Shown here: in pieces, positions 25,766-39,670 of the stretch
Layout of the letters: the number at the start of each line of letters is the position of its first letter
Numbering within the stretch: the first letter of the stretch is position 1
Assembly: GCF_051401765.1 (NCBI RefSeq)
Contig: NW_027480422.1
Location: 26,368,001 to 26,432,000, forward strand
Source: Calliopsis andreniformis
Taxonomy: Eukaryota > Arthropoda > Insecta > Hymenoptera > Andrenidae
DNA: 64,000 bases
Reading direction: 5' to 3'
The notes under the pieces: generated by a model
Database searches by the model: none
What the model was told of the DNA's origin: nothing
Seen by the model: only the letters and a program-made list of their open reading frames with translations
Position numbers and translations under genes: made by a program

Positions 25766-26478
25766 CGCTGCTCCACCAGGTCGGATAGTTAGAGCCTTAG
25801 AAAGCAACTCCAGACGCATAAAATACAATAAAAATACATCAGTTTTTCCATCGTATAACAGGAATAATTGCAACCAGAGTGAAGGTGATGGTCATTTCTA
25901 CGTTCCTTGCGACCTAGGCTACACTCTAGGGCGTTGCTCCACCAGATCGGATAGCTAGGGCCTTAGAAGTCAACGCCCGAAGCATAAAATGCAAAATTAA
26001 TAGAACAGTTTTTCCATTGTATAAAACGAATGATTGCAACCAGAGTGAAACTTATGGTCATTTCTACGTTCTGGGCAACCTAGGCCTCACTCTGGGGCGA
26101 TGCTCCACCGGATCGAATATTTAGGGCCTAAGAAGTCAACGCCAAAAGCATAAAATACAATAAAAATACAACAGTTTTTCCATCGTATAGCATGAATAAT
26201 TGCAACCAGAGTGAAAGTAATGGTCATTTCTACGTTCCGGGCAACCTAGGCTTCACTCTAGGGCGTTGCTCCACCACACCGAATAGCTACGGCCTTAGAA
26301 GTCAATGCCAGAAGCATGAAATACGATATATGTACAACAGTTTTTCCATCGTATAAAATGAGTAATTGCAACCAGTGTGAAAGTAACGGCCATTTCTACG
26401 TTCCGGGCATCCTAGACTTAACACTGAGGCATTGCTCCACCAGATCGAATACATAGGGCCTTAGAAGTCAACGCCAGA

Positions 26479-28967
26479 AGCATAAAGTACATTAAAAATC
26501 CAACAGTTTGTCCATCGTATAACAGGAGTAATTGCCACGAGTGTGAAAGTTATGGTCATTTCTGCATTCCGGGCAACCTAGGCTTCACTCTAGGGCGTTG
26601 CTCCTCCAGATAGAATAGTTAGGGCCCAGGAAGTCAACGCCAGAAGCATAAAATAAAATATAAATGCAACAGTTTTTCCCTTGTATAACAGGAATAATTG
26701 CAACCAGTGTGAAAGGTATGGTCATTTCTACGTCCCGGGCAACCTAGGCTTGACTCTAGGGCGTTGCTCCACCACATCGGATAGCTGCGGCCTTAGAAGT
26801 CAACGCTAGAAGCATAAAATACAATATAAATACAACAGTTTTTCAATCGTATAACAGGAATAATTGCAAACAGTGTGAAAGATATGGTCATTTCTACGTT
26901 GCGGGCATCCTAGGCTTCACTCTAGGGCATTGCTCCACCACATCGAATAGATACGGCCTTAGAAGTCAACGCCATAACTATAAAGAACAATATAAATACA
27001 ACAGTTTTTCCATTGTATAAAATGAATAATTGCAAACAGTGTGGAGGTAGTGGTCATTTCTACTTTCCGGCAACCTAGGCTTCACTCTAGGCCGTTTCTC
27101 CACCACATCGAATAGCTACTGCCTTAGAAGTCAACGTCTGAAGCATAAAATATAATATAAGTACAACAGTTTTTCCATCGTATAACACGAATAATTGCAA
27201 CCAGTGCGAAAGACATGGTTAATTCTACGTTCCGGGTAACCTCGGCTTCACTCTAGGGCGTTGCTCCAGCACATCGAATAGCTACGGCCTTAGGAGTCAA
27301 CGCCAGAGGCATAAAATACAAAATAAATACAACAGTTTTTCCATCGTATAACAAGAATAATTGCAGCCATTGTGAAAGTGATGGTCATTTCTACATTCCG
27401 AGCAGCCTAGGCTTCACTCTAGGGCGTTGTTCCTCCAGATCGAATTGCTAGGGCCTAAGAAGTCTACACCAGAAGCATAAAATACAGCATAAATACAACA
27501 GTTTTTCCATCGTATAACAGGAATAATTGCAACCAGTGTGAAAGTGATGGTCATTTCTACGTTCCGGGCAACCTAGGCTTCAGTCTAGGGCGTGGTTCCC
27601 CCAGATCGAATAATTAGGGCCTAAGAAGCCTACGCCAGAAGCATAAAATACAATATAAATACCACAGTATTTCCATCGTATAACAGGTATAATTGCAACC
27701 AGAGTGAAGGTGATGGTCATTTCTAAGTTCCGGGCAACCTAGGCTTCACTCTGGGGCGTGGTTCCCCCAGATCGAATAGTTAGGGCCTAAGAAGCCTACG
27801 CCAGAAGCATAAAATACAATATAAATGCCACAGTTTTTCCATCGTATAACAGGAATAATTGCAACCAGAGTGAAGGTGATGGCCATTTCTAAGTTCCGGG
27901 CAACCTAGGCTTCACTCTAGAGCGTTGCTCCACCCTATCGAAAAGCTAGGACCTTAGAAGTCAACGCCAGAAGCACAAAATAAAATAAAAATACAAGAGT
28001 TATTCCATCGTATAACAGGAATAATTGCAGACAGTGTGAAAGTAATGGTCATTTCTACGTTCCGGGCAATCTAGACTTCACTCTAGGGCGTTGCTCCACC
28101 GGATCGAATAGTTAGGGCCTTAGAAGTCAACGCCAGAAGCATAAAGTACATTAAAAATCCAACAGTTTGTCCATGGTATAACAGGAGTAATTGCCACCAG
28201 TGTGAAAGTTATGGTCATTTCTGCATTCCGTGCAACCTAGGCTTCACTCTAGGGCGTTGCTCCTCCAGATAGAATAGTTAGGGCCCAGGAAGTCAACGCC
28301 AGAAGCATAAAATAAAATATAAATGCAACAGCTTTTCCCTTGTATAACAGGAGTAATTGCAACCAGTGTGAAAGGTATGGCTATTTCTACGTTCCGGGCA
28401 ACCTAGGCTTCACTCTAGGGCGTTGCTCCACCACATCGGATAGCTGCGGCCTTAGAAGTCAACGCCAGAAGCATAAAATACAATATAAATACAACAGTTT
28501 TTCCATCGTATAACAGGAATAATTGCAACCAGAGTGAAGGTGATGGTCATTTCTAAGTTCCGGGCAACCTAGGCTTCACTCGAGGGCGTCGCTCCACCAC
28601 ATCGAATAGCTACGGCCCTAGAAGACAACGCCATAACTATAAAATACAATATAAATACAACAGTATTTCCATCGTATAAAACGAATAATTGCAACCAGTC
28701 TGATAGCTATGGTCATTTCTACGTTCCGGGCAACCTAGGCTTCACCCTAGGGCGTAGCTCCACCAGATCGAATAGTTAGGGCCTAAGAAGTCAATGCCAG
28801 AAGCATGAAATACGATATATGTACAACAGTTTTTCCATCGTATAAAATGAGTAATTGCAACCAGTGTGAAAGTAACGGCCATTTCTACGTTCCGGGCATC
28901 CTAGACTTAACACTGAGGCATTGCTCCACCAGATCGAATACATAGGGCCTTAGAAGTCAACGCCAGA
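26479..28967 (+). repeat. Family U 15-monomer HOR (2,489 bp), copy 1
   Basis: Begins at the monomer AGCATAAAGTACATTAAAAA that follows a CTAGACTTAAC monomer. Order of variants: CTCCTCCAGATAG, CATCGGATAGCTGCGG, CTATAAAGAACAATATAAAT, the CTTTCCGGCAACC deletion monomer, CCGAGCAGCCTAGG, three GGTTCCCCCAGATCG-type monomers and GCACAAAATAAAATAAAAAT. The length is one base short of 15 x 166 because of the deletion near 27,070. It is nearly identical to the units at 30,462 and 32,951. Confidence 0.9.
27061..27080 (+). other. 1-bp deletion tag of family U (first of five)
   Basis: CTTTCCGGCAACC instead of CTTTCCGGGCAACC. The same deletion is at about 31,050, 33,540, 36,030 and 40,010, always in the same monomer of the 15-mer. 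The corresponding monomer is intact near 16,940, 41,832, 44,820 and 46,148, so the deletion arose once and spread by duplication of the HOR. Confidence 0.88.
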
Positions 28968-30461
28968 AGCATAAAGTACATTAAAAATCCAACAGTTTGT
29001 CCATGGTATAACAGGAGTAATTGCCACCAGTGTGAAAGTTATGGTCATTTCTGCATTCCGGGCAACCTAGGCTTCACTCTAGAGCGTTGCTCCACCAGAT
29101 CGAATAACTAGGACCTTAGAAGTCAACGCCAGAAGCACAAAATAAAATAAAAATACAAGAGTTATTCCATCGTATAACAGGAATAATTACAACCTGTGTG
29201 AAAGTAATGGGCATTTCTACGCTCCGTGCAACCTAGGCTTCACTCTAGGGCGTTGGTCCACCCGGCCGAATAGTTAGGGCCTTAGAAAACAACTCCAGAC
29301 TCATAAAATACAATATAAATACAACAGTTTTTCCACGGTATAAAACGAATAATTGCAACCAGTATGAAAGTTATGGTCATTTCTACGTTACGGGCAACCT
29401 AGGCTTCACCCTAGGGCGTTACTCCACCAAATCGAATAGTTAGGGCCTAAGAAGTCAACGCCAGAAGCATAAAATACAAAATAAATACAACAGTTTTTCC
29501 ATCGTATAACAAGAATAATTGCAACCAGTGTGAGAGTGATGGTCATTTCTACATTCCGGGAAACCTAGGCTTCACTCTAGGGCGCTGCTCCACCAGATCG
29601 AATACATAGTGCCATAGAAGTCAACGCCAGAAGCATAAAATAAAATAAAAATACAACAGTTGTTCCATCGTATAACAGGAATAATTACAACCTGTGTGAA
29701 ATTAATGGGCATTTCTACGTTCCGTGCAACCTAGGCTTCACTCTAGGGCGTTGCTCCACCAGGTCGGATAGTTAGAGCCTTAGAAAGCAACTCCAGACGC
29801 ATAAAATACAATAAAAATACATCAGTTTTTCCATCGTATAACAGGAATAATTGCAACCAGAGTGAAGGTGATGGTCATTTCTACGTTCCTTGCGACCTAG
29901 GCTACACTCTAGGGCGTTGCTCCACCAGATCGGATAGCTAGGGCCTTAGAAGTCAACGCCCGAAGCATAAAATGCAAAATTAATAGAACAGTTTTTCCAT
30001 TGTATAAAACGAATGATTGCAACCAGAGTGAAACTTATGGTCATTTCTACGTTCTGGGCAACCTAGGCCTCACTCTGGGGCGATGCTCCACCGGATCGAA
30101 TATTTAGGGCCTAAGAAGTCAACGCCAAAAGCATAAAATACAATAAAAATACAACAGTTTTTCCATCGTATAGCATGAATAATTGCAACCAGAGTGAAAG
30201 TAATGGTCATTTCTACGTTCCGGGCAACCTAGGCTTCACTCTAGGGCGTTGCTCCACCACATCGAATAGCTACGGCCTTAGAAGTCAATGCCAGAAGCAT
30301 GAAATACGATATATGTACAACAGTTTTTCCATCGTATAAAATGAGTAATTGCAACCAGTGTGAAAGTAACGGCCATTTCTACGTTCCGGGCATCCTAGAC
30401 TTAACACTGAGGCATTGCTCCACCAGATCGAATACATAGGGCCTTAGAAGTCAACGCCAGA
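28968..30461 (+). repeat. Nine-monomer linker between 15-mer copies 1 and 2
   Basis: Exactly 1,494 bp. It starts as another 15-mer (AGCATAAAGTACATTAAAAA at 28,968) but leaves that order near 29,082, then carries monomers with AATAATTACAACCTGTGTG, GTTACTCCACCAAATCG and AGAGCCTTAGAAAGCAAC that match 25,400-26,478. The 15-mer resumes at 30,462. It is the part of the 24-monomer composite that was lost from, or never present in, the later tandem copies. Confidence 0.8.
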
Positions 30462-32950
30462 AGCATAAAGTACATTAAAAATCCAACAGTTTGTCCATCG
30501 TATAACAGGAGTAATTGCCACGAGTGTGAAAGTTATGGTCATTTCTGCATTCCGGGCAACCTAGGCTTCACTCTAGGGCGTTGCTCCTACAGATAGAATA
30601 GTTAGGGCCCAGGAAGTCAACGCCAGAAGCATAAAATAAAATATAAATGCAACAGTTTTTCCCTTGTATAACAGGAATAATTGCAACCAGTGTGAAAGGT
30701 ATGGTCATTTCTACGTCCCGGGCAACCTAGGCTTGACTCTAGGGCGTTGCTCCACCACATCGGATAGCTGCGGCCTTAGAAGTCAACGCTAGAAGCATAA
30801 AATACAATATAAATACAACAGTTTTTCAATCGTATAACAGGAATAATTGCAAACAGTGTGAAAGATATGGTCATTTCTACGTTGCGGGCATCCTAGGCTT
30901 CACTCTAGGGCATTGCTCCACCACATCGAATAGCTACGGCCTTAGAAGTCAACGCCATAACTATAAAGAACAATATAAATACAACAGTTTTTCCATTGTA
31001 TAAAATGAATAATTGCAAACAGTGTGGAGGTAGTGGTCATTTCTACTTTCCGGCAACCTAGGCTTCACTCTAGGCCGTTTCTCCACCACATCGAATAGCT
31101 ACTGCCTTAGAAGTCAACGTCTGAAGCATAAAATATAATATAAGTACAACAGTTTTTCCATCGTATAACACGAATAATTGCAACCAGTGCGAAAGACATG
31201 GTTAATTCTACGTTCCGGGTAACCTCGGCTTCACTCTAGGGCGTTGCTCCAGCACATCGAATAGCTACGGCCTTAGGAGTCAACGCCAGAGGCATAAAAT
31301 ACAAAATAAATACAACAGTTTTTCCATCGTATAACAAGAATAATTGCAGCCATTGTGAAAGTGATGGTCATTTCTACATTCCGAGCAGCCTAGGCTTCAC
31401 TCTAGGGCGTTGTTCCTCCAGATCGAATTGCTAGGGCCTAAGAAGTCTACACCAGAAGCATAAAATACAGCATAAATACAACAGTTTTTGCATCGTATAA
31501 CAGGAATAATTGCAACCAGTGTGAAAGTGATGGTCATTTCTACGTTCCGGGCAACCTAGGCTTCAGTCTAGGGCGTGGTTCCCCCAGATCGAATAATTAG
31601 GGCCTAAGAAGCCTACGCCAGAAGCATAAAATACAATATAAATACCACAGTATTTCCATCGTATAACAGGTATAATTGCAACCAGAGTGAAGGTGATGGT
31701 CATTTCTAAGTTCCGGGCAACCTAGGCTTCACTCTGGGGCGTGGTTCCCCCAGATCGAATAGTTAGGGCCTAAGAAGCCTACGCCAGAAGCATAAAATAC
31801 AATATAAATGCCACAGTTTTTCCATCGTATAACAGGAATAATTGCAACCAGAGTGAAGGTGATGGCCATTTCTAAGTTCCGGGCAACCTAGGCTTCACTC
31901 TAGAGCGTTGCTCCACCCGATCGAAAAGCTAGGACCTTAGAAGTCAACGCCAGAAGCACAAAATAAAATAAAAATACAAGAGTTATTCCATCGTATAACA
32001 GGAATAATTGCAAACAGTGTGAAAGTAATGGTCATTTCTACGTTCCGGGCAATCTAGACTTCACTCTAGGGCGTTGCTCCACCGGATCGAATAGTTAGGG
32101 CCTTAGAAGTCAACGCCAGAAGCATAAAGTACATTAAAAATCCAACAGTTTGTCCATGGTATAACAGGAGTAATTGCCACCAGTGTGAAAGTTATGGTCA
32201 TTTCTGCATTCCGTGCAACCTAGGCTTCACTCTAGGGCGTTGCTCCTCCAGATAGAATAGTTAGGGCCCAGGAAGTCAACGCCAGAAGCATAAAATAAAA
32301 TATAAATGCAACAGCTTTTCCCTTGTATAACAGGAGTAATTGCAACCAGTGTGAAAGGTATGGCTATTTCTACGTTCCGGGCAACCTAGGCTTCACTCTA
32401 GGGCGTTGCTCCACCACATCGGATAGCTGCGGCCTTAGAAGTCAACGCCAGAAGCATAAAATACAATATAAATACAACAGTTTTTCCATCGTATAACAGG
32501 AATAATTGCAACCAGAGTGAAGGTGATGGTCATTTCTAAGTTCCGGGCAACCTAGGCTTCACTCGAGGGCGTCGCTCCACCACATCGAATAGCTACGGCC
32601 CTAGAAGACAACGCCATAACTATAAAATACAATATAAATACAACAGTATTTCCATCGTATAAAACGAATAATTGCAACCAGTCTGATAGCTATGGTCATT
32701 TCTACGTTCCGGGCAACCTAGGCTTCACCCTAGGGCGTAGCTCCACCAGATCGAATAGTTAGGGCCTAAGAAGTCAATGCCAGAAGCATGAAATACGATA
32801 TATGTACAACAGTTTTTCCATCGTATAAAATGAGTAATTGCAACCAGTGTGAAAGTAACGGCCATTTCTACGTTCCGGGCATCCTAGACTTAACACTGAG
32901 GCATTGCTCCACCAGATCGAATACATAGGGCCTTAGAAGTCAACGCCAGA
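30462..32950 (+). repeat. Family U 15-monomer HOR (2,489 bp), copy 2
   Basis: Same monomer order as copy 1. Copy-specific changes include GTTGCTCCTACAGATAG near 30,590 and TTTTTGCATCG near 31,488, the latter shared with copy 3 but not with copies 1 and 4. The 1-bp deletion tag lies near 31,050. It directly abuts copy 3 with no linker. Confidence 0.92.
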
Positions 32951-35439
32951 AGCATAAAGTACATTAAAAATCCAACAGTTTGTCCATCGTATAACAGGAG
33001 TAATTGCCACCAGTGTGAAAGTTATGGTCATTTCTGCATTCCGGGCAACCTAGGCTTCACTCTAGGGCGTTGCTGCTCCAGATAGAATAGTTAGGGCCCA
33101 GGAAGTCAACGCCAGAAGCATAAAATAAAATATAAATGCAACAGTTTTTCCCTTGTATAACAGGAATAATTGCAACCAGTGTGAAAGGTATGGTCATTTC
33201 TACGTCCCGGGCAACCTAGGCTTGACTCTAGGGCGTTGCTCCACCACATCGGATAGCTGCGGCCTTAGAAGTCAACGCTAGAAGCATAAAATACAATATA
33301 AATACAACAGTTTTTCAATCGTATAACAGGAATAATTGCAAACAGTGTGAAAGATATGGTCATTTCTACGTTGCGGGCATCCTAGGCTTCACTCTAGGGC
33401 ATTGCTCCACCACATCGAATAGCTACGGCCTTAGAAGTCAACGCCATAACTATAAAGAACAATATAAATACAACAGTTTTTCCATTGTATAAAATGAATA
33501 ATTGCAAACAGTGTGGAGGTAGTGGTCATTTCTACTTTCCGGCAACCTAGGCTTCACTCTAGGCCGTTTCTCCACCACATCGAATAGCTACTGCCTTAGA
33601 AGTCAACGTCTGAAGCATAAAATATAATATAAGTACAACAGTTTTTCCATCGTATAACACGAATAATTGCAACCAGTGTGAAAGACATGGTCAATTCTAC
33701 GTTCCGGGTAACCTCGGCTTCACTCTAGGGCGTTGCTCCAGCACATCGAATAGCTACGGCCTTAGGAGTCAACGCCAGAGGCATAAAATACAAAATAAAT
33801 ACAACAGTTTTTCCATCGTATAACAAGAATAATTGCAGCCATTGTGAAAGTGATGGTCATTTCTACATTCCGAGCAGCCTAGGCTTCACTCTAGGGCGTT
33901 GTTCCTCCAGATCGAATTGCTAGGGCCTAAGAAGTCTACACCAGAAGCATAAAATACAGCATAAATACAACAGTTTTTGCATCGTATAACAGGAATAATT
34001 GCAACCAGTGTGAAAGTGATGGTCATTTCTACGTTCCGGGCAACCTAGGCTTCAGTCTAGGGCGTGGTTCCCCCAGATCGAATAATTAGGGCCTAAGAAG
34101 CCTACGCCAGAAGCATAAAATACAATATAAATACCACAGTATTTCCATCGTATAACAGGTATAATTGCAACCAGAGTGAAGGTGATGGTCATTTCTAAGT
34201 TCCGGGCAACCTAGGCTTCACTCTGGGGCGTGGTTCCCCCAGATCGAATAGTTAGGGCCTAAGAAGCCTACGCCAGAAGCATAAAATACAATATAAATGC
34301 CACAGTTTTTCCATCGTATAACAGGAATAATTGCAACCAGAGTGAAGGTGATGGCCATTTCTAAGTTCCGGGCAACCTAGGCTTCACTCTAGAGCGTTGC
34401 TCCACCCGATCGAAAAGCTAGGACCTTAGAAGTCAACGCCAGAAGCACAAAATAAAATAAAAATACAAGAGTTATTCCATCGTATAACAGGAATAATTGC
34501 AAACAGTGTGAAAGTAATGGTCATTTCTACGTTCCGGGCAATCTAGACTTCACTCTAGGGCGTTGCTCCACCGGATCGAATAGTTAGGGCCTTAGAAGTC
34601 AACGCCAGAAGCATAAAGTACATTAAAAATCCAACAGTTTGTCCATGGTATAACAGGAGTAATTGCCACCAGTGTGAAAGTTATGGTCATTTCTGCATTC
34701 CGTGCAACCTAGGCTTCACTCTAGGGCGTTGCTCCTCCAGATAGAATAGTTAGGGCCCAGGAAGTCAACGCCAGAAGCATAAAATAAAATATAAATGCAA
34801 CAGCTTTTCCCTTGTATAACAGGAGTAATTGCAACCAGTGTGAAAGGTATGGCTATTTCTACGTTCCGGGCAACCTAGGCTTCACTCTAGGGCGTTGCTC
34901 CACCACATCGGATAGCTGCGGCCTTAGAAGTCAACGCCAGAAGCATAAAATACAATATAAATACAACAGTTTTTCCATCGTATAACAGGAATAATTGCAA
35001 CCAGAGTGAAGGTGATGGTCATTTCTAAGTTCCGGGCAACCTAGGCTTCACTCGAGGGCGTCGCTCCACCACATCGAATAGCTACGGCCCTAGAAGACAA
35101 CGCCATAACTATAAAATACAATATAAATACAACAGTATTTCCATCGTATAAAACGAATAATTGCAACCAGTCTGATAGCTATGGTCATTTCTACGTTCCG
35201 GGCAACCTAGGCTTCACCCTAGGGCGTAGCTCCACCAGATCGAATAGTTAGGGCCTAAGAAGTCAATGCCAGAAGCATGAAATACGATATATGTACAACA
35301 GTTTTTCCATCGTATAAAATGAGTAATTGCAACCAGTGTGAAAGTAACGGCCATTTCTACGTTCCGGGCATCCTAGACTTAACACTGAGGCATTGCTCCA
35401 CCAGATCGAATACATAGGGCCTTAGAAGTCAACGCCAGA
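32951..35439 (+). repeat. Family U 15-monomer HOR (2,489 bp), copy 3
   Basis: Tandem copy of the previous unit. It has GTTGCTGCTCCAGATAG near 33,070, a change shared with copy 4 and absent from copies 1 and 2, so the copies can be ordered. The deletion tag is near 33,540. Landmark CTAGACTTAAC positions 32,884 and 35,373 bracket the unit at 2,489 bp. Confidence 0.92.
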
Positions 35440-36713
35440 AGCATAAAGTACATTAAAAATCCAACAGTTTGTCCATCGTATAACAGGAGTAATTGCCACC
35501 AGTGTGAAAGTTATGGTCATTTCTGCATTCCGGGCAACCTAGGCTTCACTCTAGGGCGTTGCTGCTCCAGATAGAATAGTTAGGGCCCAGGAAGTCAACG
35601 CCAGAAGCATAAAATAAAATATAAATGCAACAGTTTTTCCCTTGTATAACAGGAATAATTGCAACCAGAGTGAAAGGTATGGTCATTTCTACGTCCCGGG
35701 CAACCTAGGCTTGACTCTAGGGCGTTGCTCCACCACATCGGATAGCTGCGGCCTTAGAAGTCAACGCTAGAAGCATAAAATACAATATAAATACAACAGT
35801 TTTTCAATCGTATAACAGGAATAATTGCAAACAGTGTGAAAGATATGGTCATTTCTACGTTGCGGGCATCCTAGGCTTCACTCTAGGGCATTGCTCCACC
35901 ACATCGAATAGCTACGGCCTTAGAAGTCAACGCCATAACTATAAAGAACAATATAAATACAACAGTTTTTCCATTGTATAAAATGAATAATTGCAAACAG
36001 TGTGGAGGTAGTGGTCATTTCTACTTTCCGGCAACCTAGGCTTCACTCTAGGCCGTTTCTCCACCACATCGAATAGCTACTGCCTTAGAAGTCAACGTCT
36101 GAAGCATAAAATATAATATAAGTACAACAGTTTTTCCATCGTATAACACGAATAATTGCAACCAGTGTGAAAGACATGGTCAATTCTACGTTCCGGGTAA
36201 CCTCGGCTTCACTCTAGGGCGTTGCTCCAGCACATCGAATAGCTACGGCCTTAGGAGTCAACGCCAGAGGCATAAAATACAAAATAAATACAACAGTTTT
36301 TCCATCGTATAACAAGAATAATTGCAGCCGTTGTGAAAGTGATGGTCATTTCTACATTCCGAGCAGCCTAGGCTTCACTCTAGGGCGTTGTTCCTCCAGA
36401 TCGAATTGCTAGGGCCTAAGAAGTCTACACCAGAAGCATAAAATACAGCATAAATACAACAGTTTTTCCATCGTATAACAGGAATAATTGCAACCAGTGT
36501 GAAAGTGATGGTCATTTCTACGTTCCGGGCAACCTAGGCTTCAGTCTAGGGCGTGGTTCCCCCAGATCGAATAATTAGGGCCTAAGAAGCCTACGCCAGA
36601 AGCATAAAATACAATATAAATACCACAGTATTTCCATCGTATAACAGGTATAATTGCAACCAGAGTGAAGGTGATGGTCATTTCTAAGTTCCGGGCAACC
36701 TAGGCTTCACTCT
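35440..36713 (+). repeat. Family U 15-monomer HOR, copy 4 (truncated)
   Basis: About 7.7 monomers matching copy 3 (shared GTTGCTGCTCCAGATAG), with the deletion tag near 36,030. At about 36,713 the sequence switches from the expected ACTCTGGGGCGTGGTTCCCC to ACTCTAGAGCGTTGCTCCGCC, so the remaining monomers of the unit are missing. This is the right edge of the regular family-U tandem. Confidence 0.87.
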
Positions 36714-39670
36714 AGAGCGTTGCTCCGCCAGATCGAATAGCTAGGACCTTAGAAGTCAACGCCAGAAGCACAAAATAAAATAAAAATACAACAGTTATTA
36801 CATCGTATAAAAGGAATAATTACAACCAGTGTGAAAGTAATGGGCATTTCTACGTTCCGTGCAACCTAGGCTTCACTCCAGGGCGTTGGTCCACCAGGTC
36901 GAATAGTTAGGGCCTTAGAAAACAACTCCAGACGCATAAAATACAATATAAATACAACAGTTTTTCCACGGTATAAAACGAATAATTGCAACCAGTATGA
37001 AAGTTATGGTCATTTCTACGTTCCAGGCAACCTAGGCTTCACTCTAGGGCGTTGCTCCACCACATCGGGTAGCTGCGGCCTTAGAAGTCAACGCCAGAAG
37101 CCTAAAATACAATATAAATACAACAGTTTTTCAATCGTATAACAGGAATAATTGCGAACATTGTGAAAGTAACGGTCATTTCTACGTTCCGGGCAACCTA
37201 GGCTTCACTCTAGGGCGATGCTCCACCGGACCGAATATTTAGGGCCTTAGAAAACAACTCCAGACGCATAAAATACAATAAAAGTACATCAGTTTTTCCA
37301 TCGTATAACAGGAATAATTGCAACCAGTGTGAAAGGTATGGTCATTTCTACGTTCCGGGCAACCTAGGCTTCACTCTAGGGCGTTGCTCCTCCAGATAGA
37401 ATAGTTAGGGCCCAGGAAGTCAACGCCAGAAGCTTAAAATAAAATATAAATACAACAGTTTTTCCCTTGTATATCAGGAATAATTGCAACCAGTGTGAAA
37501 GGTATGGTCATTTCTACGTTCCGGGCAACCTAGGCTTCACTCCAGGGCGTTGCTCCACCACATCGGATAGCTGCGGCCTTAGAAGTCAACGCCAGAAGCA
37601 TAAAATACAATATAAATACAACAGTTTTTCAATCGTATAACAGGAATAATTGCAAACAGTGTGAAAGATATGGTCATTTCTACGTTGCGGGTATCCTAGG
37701 CTTCACTCTAGGGCATTGCTCCACCACATCGAATAGCTACGGCCTTAGAAGTCAACGCCATAACTATAAAAAGCAATATGAATACAACAGTTTTTCCACT
37801 GTATAACAGGAATAATTGCAACCAGTGTGAAAGTGACGGTCATTTCTACGTTCCGGGCAACCTAGGCTTCACTCTGGGGCGTGGTTCCCCCAGATCGAAT
37901 AGTTAGGGCCTAAGAAGCCTACGCCAGAAGCATAAAATACAATAAATGCCACAGTTTTTCCATCGTATAACAGGAATAATTGCAACCAGAGTGAAGGTGA
38001 TGGCCATTTCTAAGTTCCGGGCAACCTAGGCTTCACTCTAGAGCGTTGCTCCACCCGATCGAAAAGCTAGGACCTTAGAAGTCAACGCCAGAAGCACAAA
38101 ATAAAATAAAAATACAAGAGTTATTCCATCGTATAACAGGAATAATTGCAAACAGTGTGAAAGTAATGGTCATTTCTACGTTCCGGGCAATCTAGACTTC
38201 ACTCTAGGGCGTTGCTCCACCGGATCGAATAGTTAGGGCCTTAGAAGTCAACGCCCGAACCATAAAATACAAAATTAATACAACAGTTTTACCATTGTAT
38301 AAAACGAGTGATTGCAACCAGAGTGAAACTTATGGTCATTTCTACGATCCGTGCAACATAGGATGCACTCTAGGGCGTTGCTCCACCACATCGATTAGCT
38401 ACGGCCTTAGAAGTCAACGCCAGAAGCATAAAATACAATATAAATACAACAGCTTTTCCATCGTATAAAAGGAATAATTGCAACCAGTGTGAAAGTAATG
38501 GTCATTTCTACGTTCCCAGCCACCTAGGCTTCACTCTAGGGCGTTGCTCCTCCAGATAGAATAGTTAGGGCCCAGGAAGTCAACGCCAGAAGCATAAAAT
38601 AAAATATAAATACAACAGTTTTTCCCCTGTATAACAGGAATAATTGCAACCAGTGTGAAAGGTATGGTCATTTCTACGTTCCGGGCAACCTAGGCTTCAC
38701 TCTAGGGCGTTGCTCCACCACATCGGGTAGCTGCGGCCTTAGAAGTCAACGCCAGAAGCCTAAAATACAATATAAATACAACAGTTTTTCAATCGTATAA
38801 CAGGAATAATTGCGAACATTGTGAAAGTAACGGTCATTTCTACGTTCCGGGCAACCTAGGCTTCACACTAGGGCGTTGCTCCTCCAGATAGAATAGTTAG
38901 GGCCCAGGAAGTCAACGACAGAAGCTTAAAATAAAATATAAATACAACAGTTTTTCCCTTGTATATCAGGAATAATTGCAACCAGTGTGAAAGGTATGGT
39001 CATTTCTACGTTCCGGGCAACCTAGGCTTCACTCCAGGGCATTGCTACACCACATCGAATAGCTACGGCCTTAGAAGTCAACGCCATAACTATAAAAAGC
39101 AATATGAATACAACAGTTTTTCCACTGTATAACAGGAATAATTGCAACCAGTGTGAAAGTGACGGTCATTTCTACGTTCCGGGCAACCTAGGCTTCACTC
39201 TAGAGCGTTGCTGCACCCGATCGAAAAGCTAGGACCTTAGAAGTCAACGCCAGAAGCACAAAATAAAATAAAAATACAAGAGTTATTCCATCGTATAACA
39301 GGAATAATTGCAAACAGTGTGAAAGTAATGGTCATTTCTACGTTCCGGGCAATCTAGACTTCACTCTAGGGCGTTGCTCCACCGGATCGAATAGTTAGGG
39401 CCTTAGAAGTCAACGCCAGAAGCATAAAGTACATTAAAAATCCAACAGTTTGTCCATGGTATAACAGGAGTAATTGCCACCAGTGTGAAAGTTATGGTCA
39501 TTTCTGCATTCCGGGCAACCTAGGCTTCACTCTAGGGCGTTGCTCCTCCAGATAGAATAGTTAGGGCCCAGGAAGTCAACGCCAGAAGCATAAAATACAA
39601 TATAAATACAACAGTTTTTCCATCGTATAACAGGAATAATTGCAACCAGTGTGAAAGTGATGGTCATTTC
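36714..39670 (+). repeat. Mosaic of family-U monomers
   Basis: About 18 monomers shuffled from family U, with local duplications: CATCGGGTAGCTGCGG with GAAGCCTAAAATAC at about 37,065 recurs 10 monomers later at about 38,723, and GAAGCTTAAAATAAAATATA with GTATATCAGG at about 37,430 recurs 9 monomers later. A 2-bp deletion lies near 37,942 (ACAATAAATGCC for ACAATATAAATGCC) and accounts for the 2-bp shortfall in both offsets. No genes are seen. Confidence 0.78.

Larger units (their letters stand above)
25766..29748 (+). repeat. Family U 24-monomer composite HOR, copy 1
   Basis: 3,983 bp that recur from 29,749 onward. The marker AGAGCCTTAGAAAGCAAC at 25,791 reappears at 29,774, and the CTAGACTTAAC monomer at 26,412 reappears at 30,395, both 3,983 bp apart. 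The unit is a 15-monomer block (26,479-28,967) plus about nine linker monomers. A neighbouring stretch at 25,570-25,765 recurs at an offset one monomer shorter (3,817 bp), showing that a single monomer was gained near 29,600. Confidence 0.85.

Noticed and set aside
26479..35439. Family-U or family-A tandem copies as a sequence-assembly artefact
   Set aside because: Copies carry private and shared substitutions and different edges, which is expected of real duplications. An artefact cannot be fully excluded without read evidence, but it is not the simplest reading.
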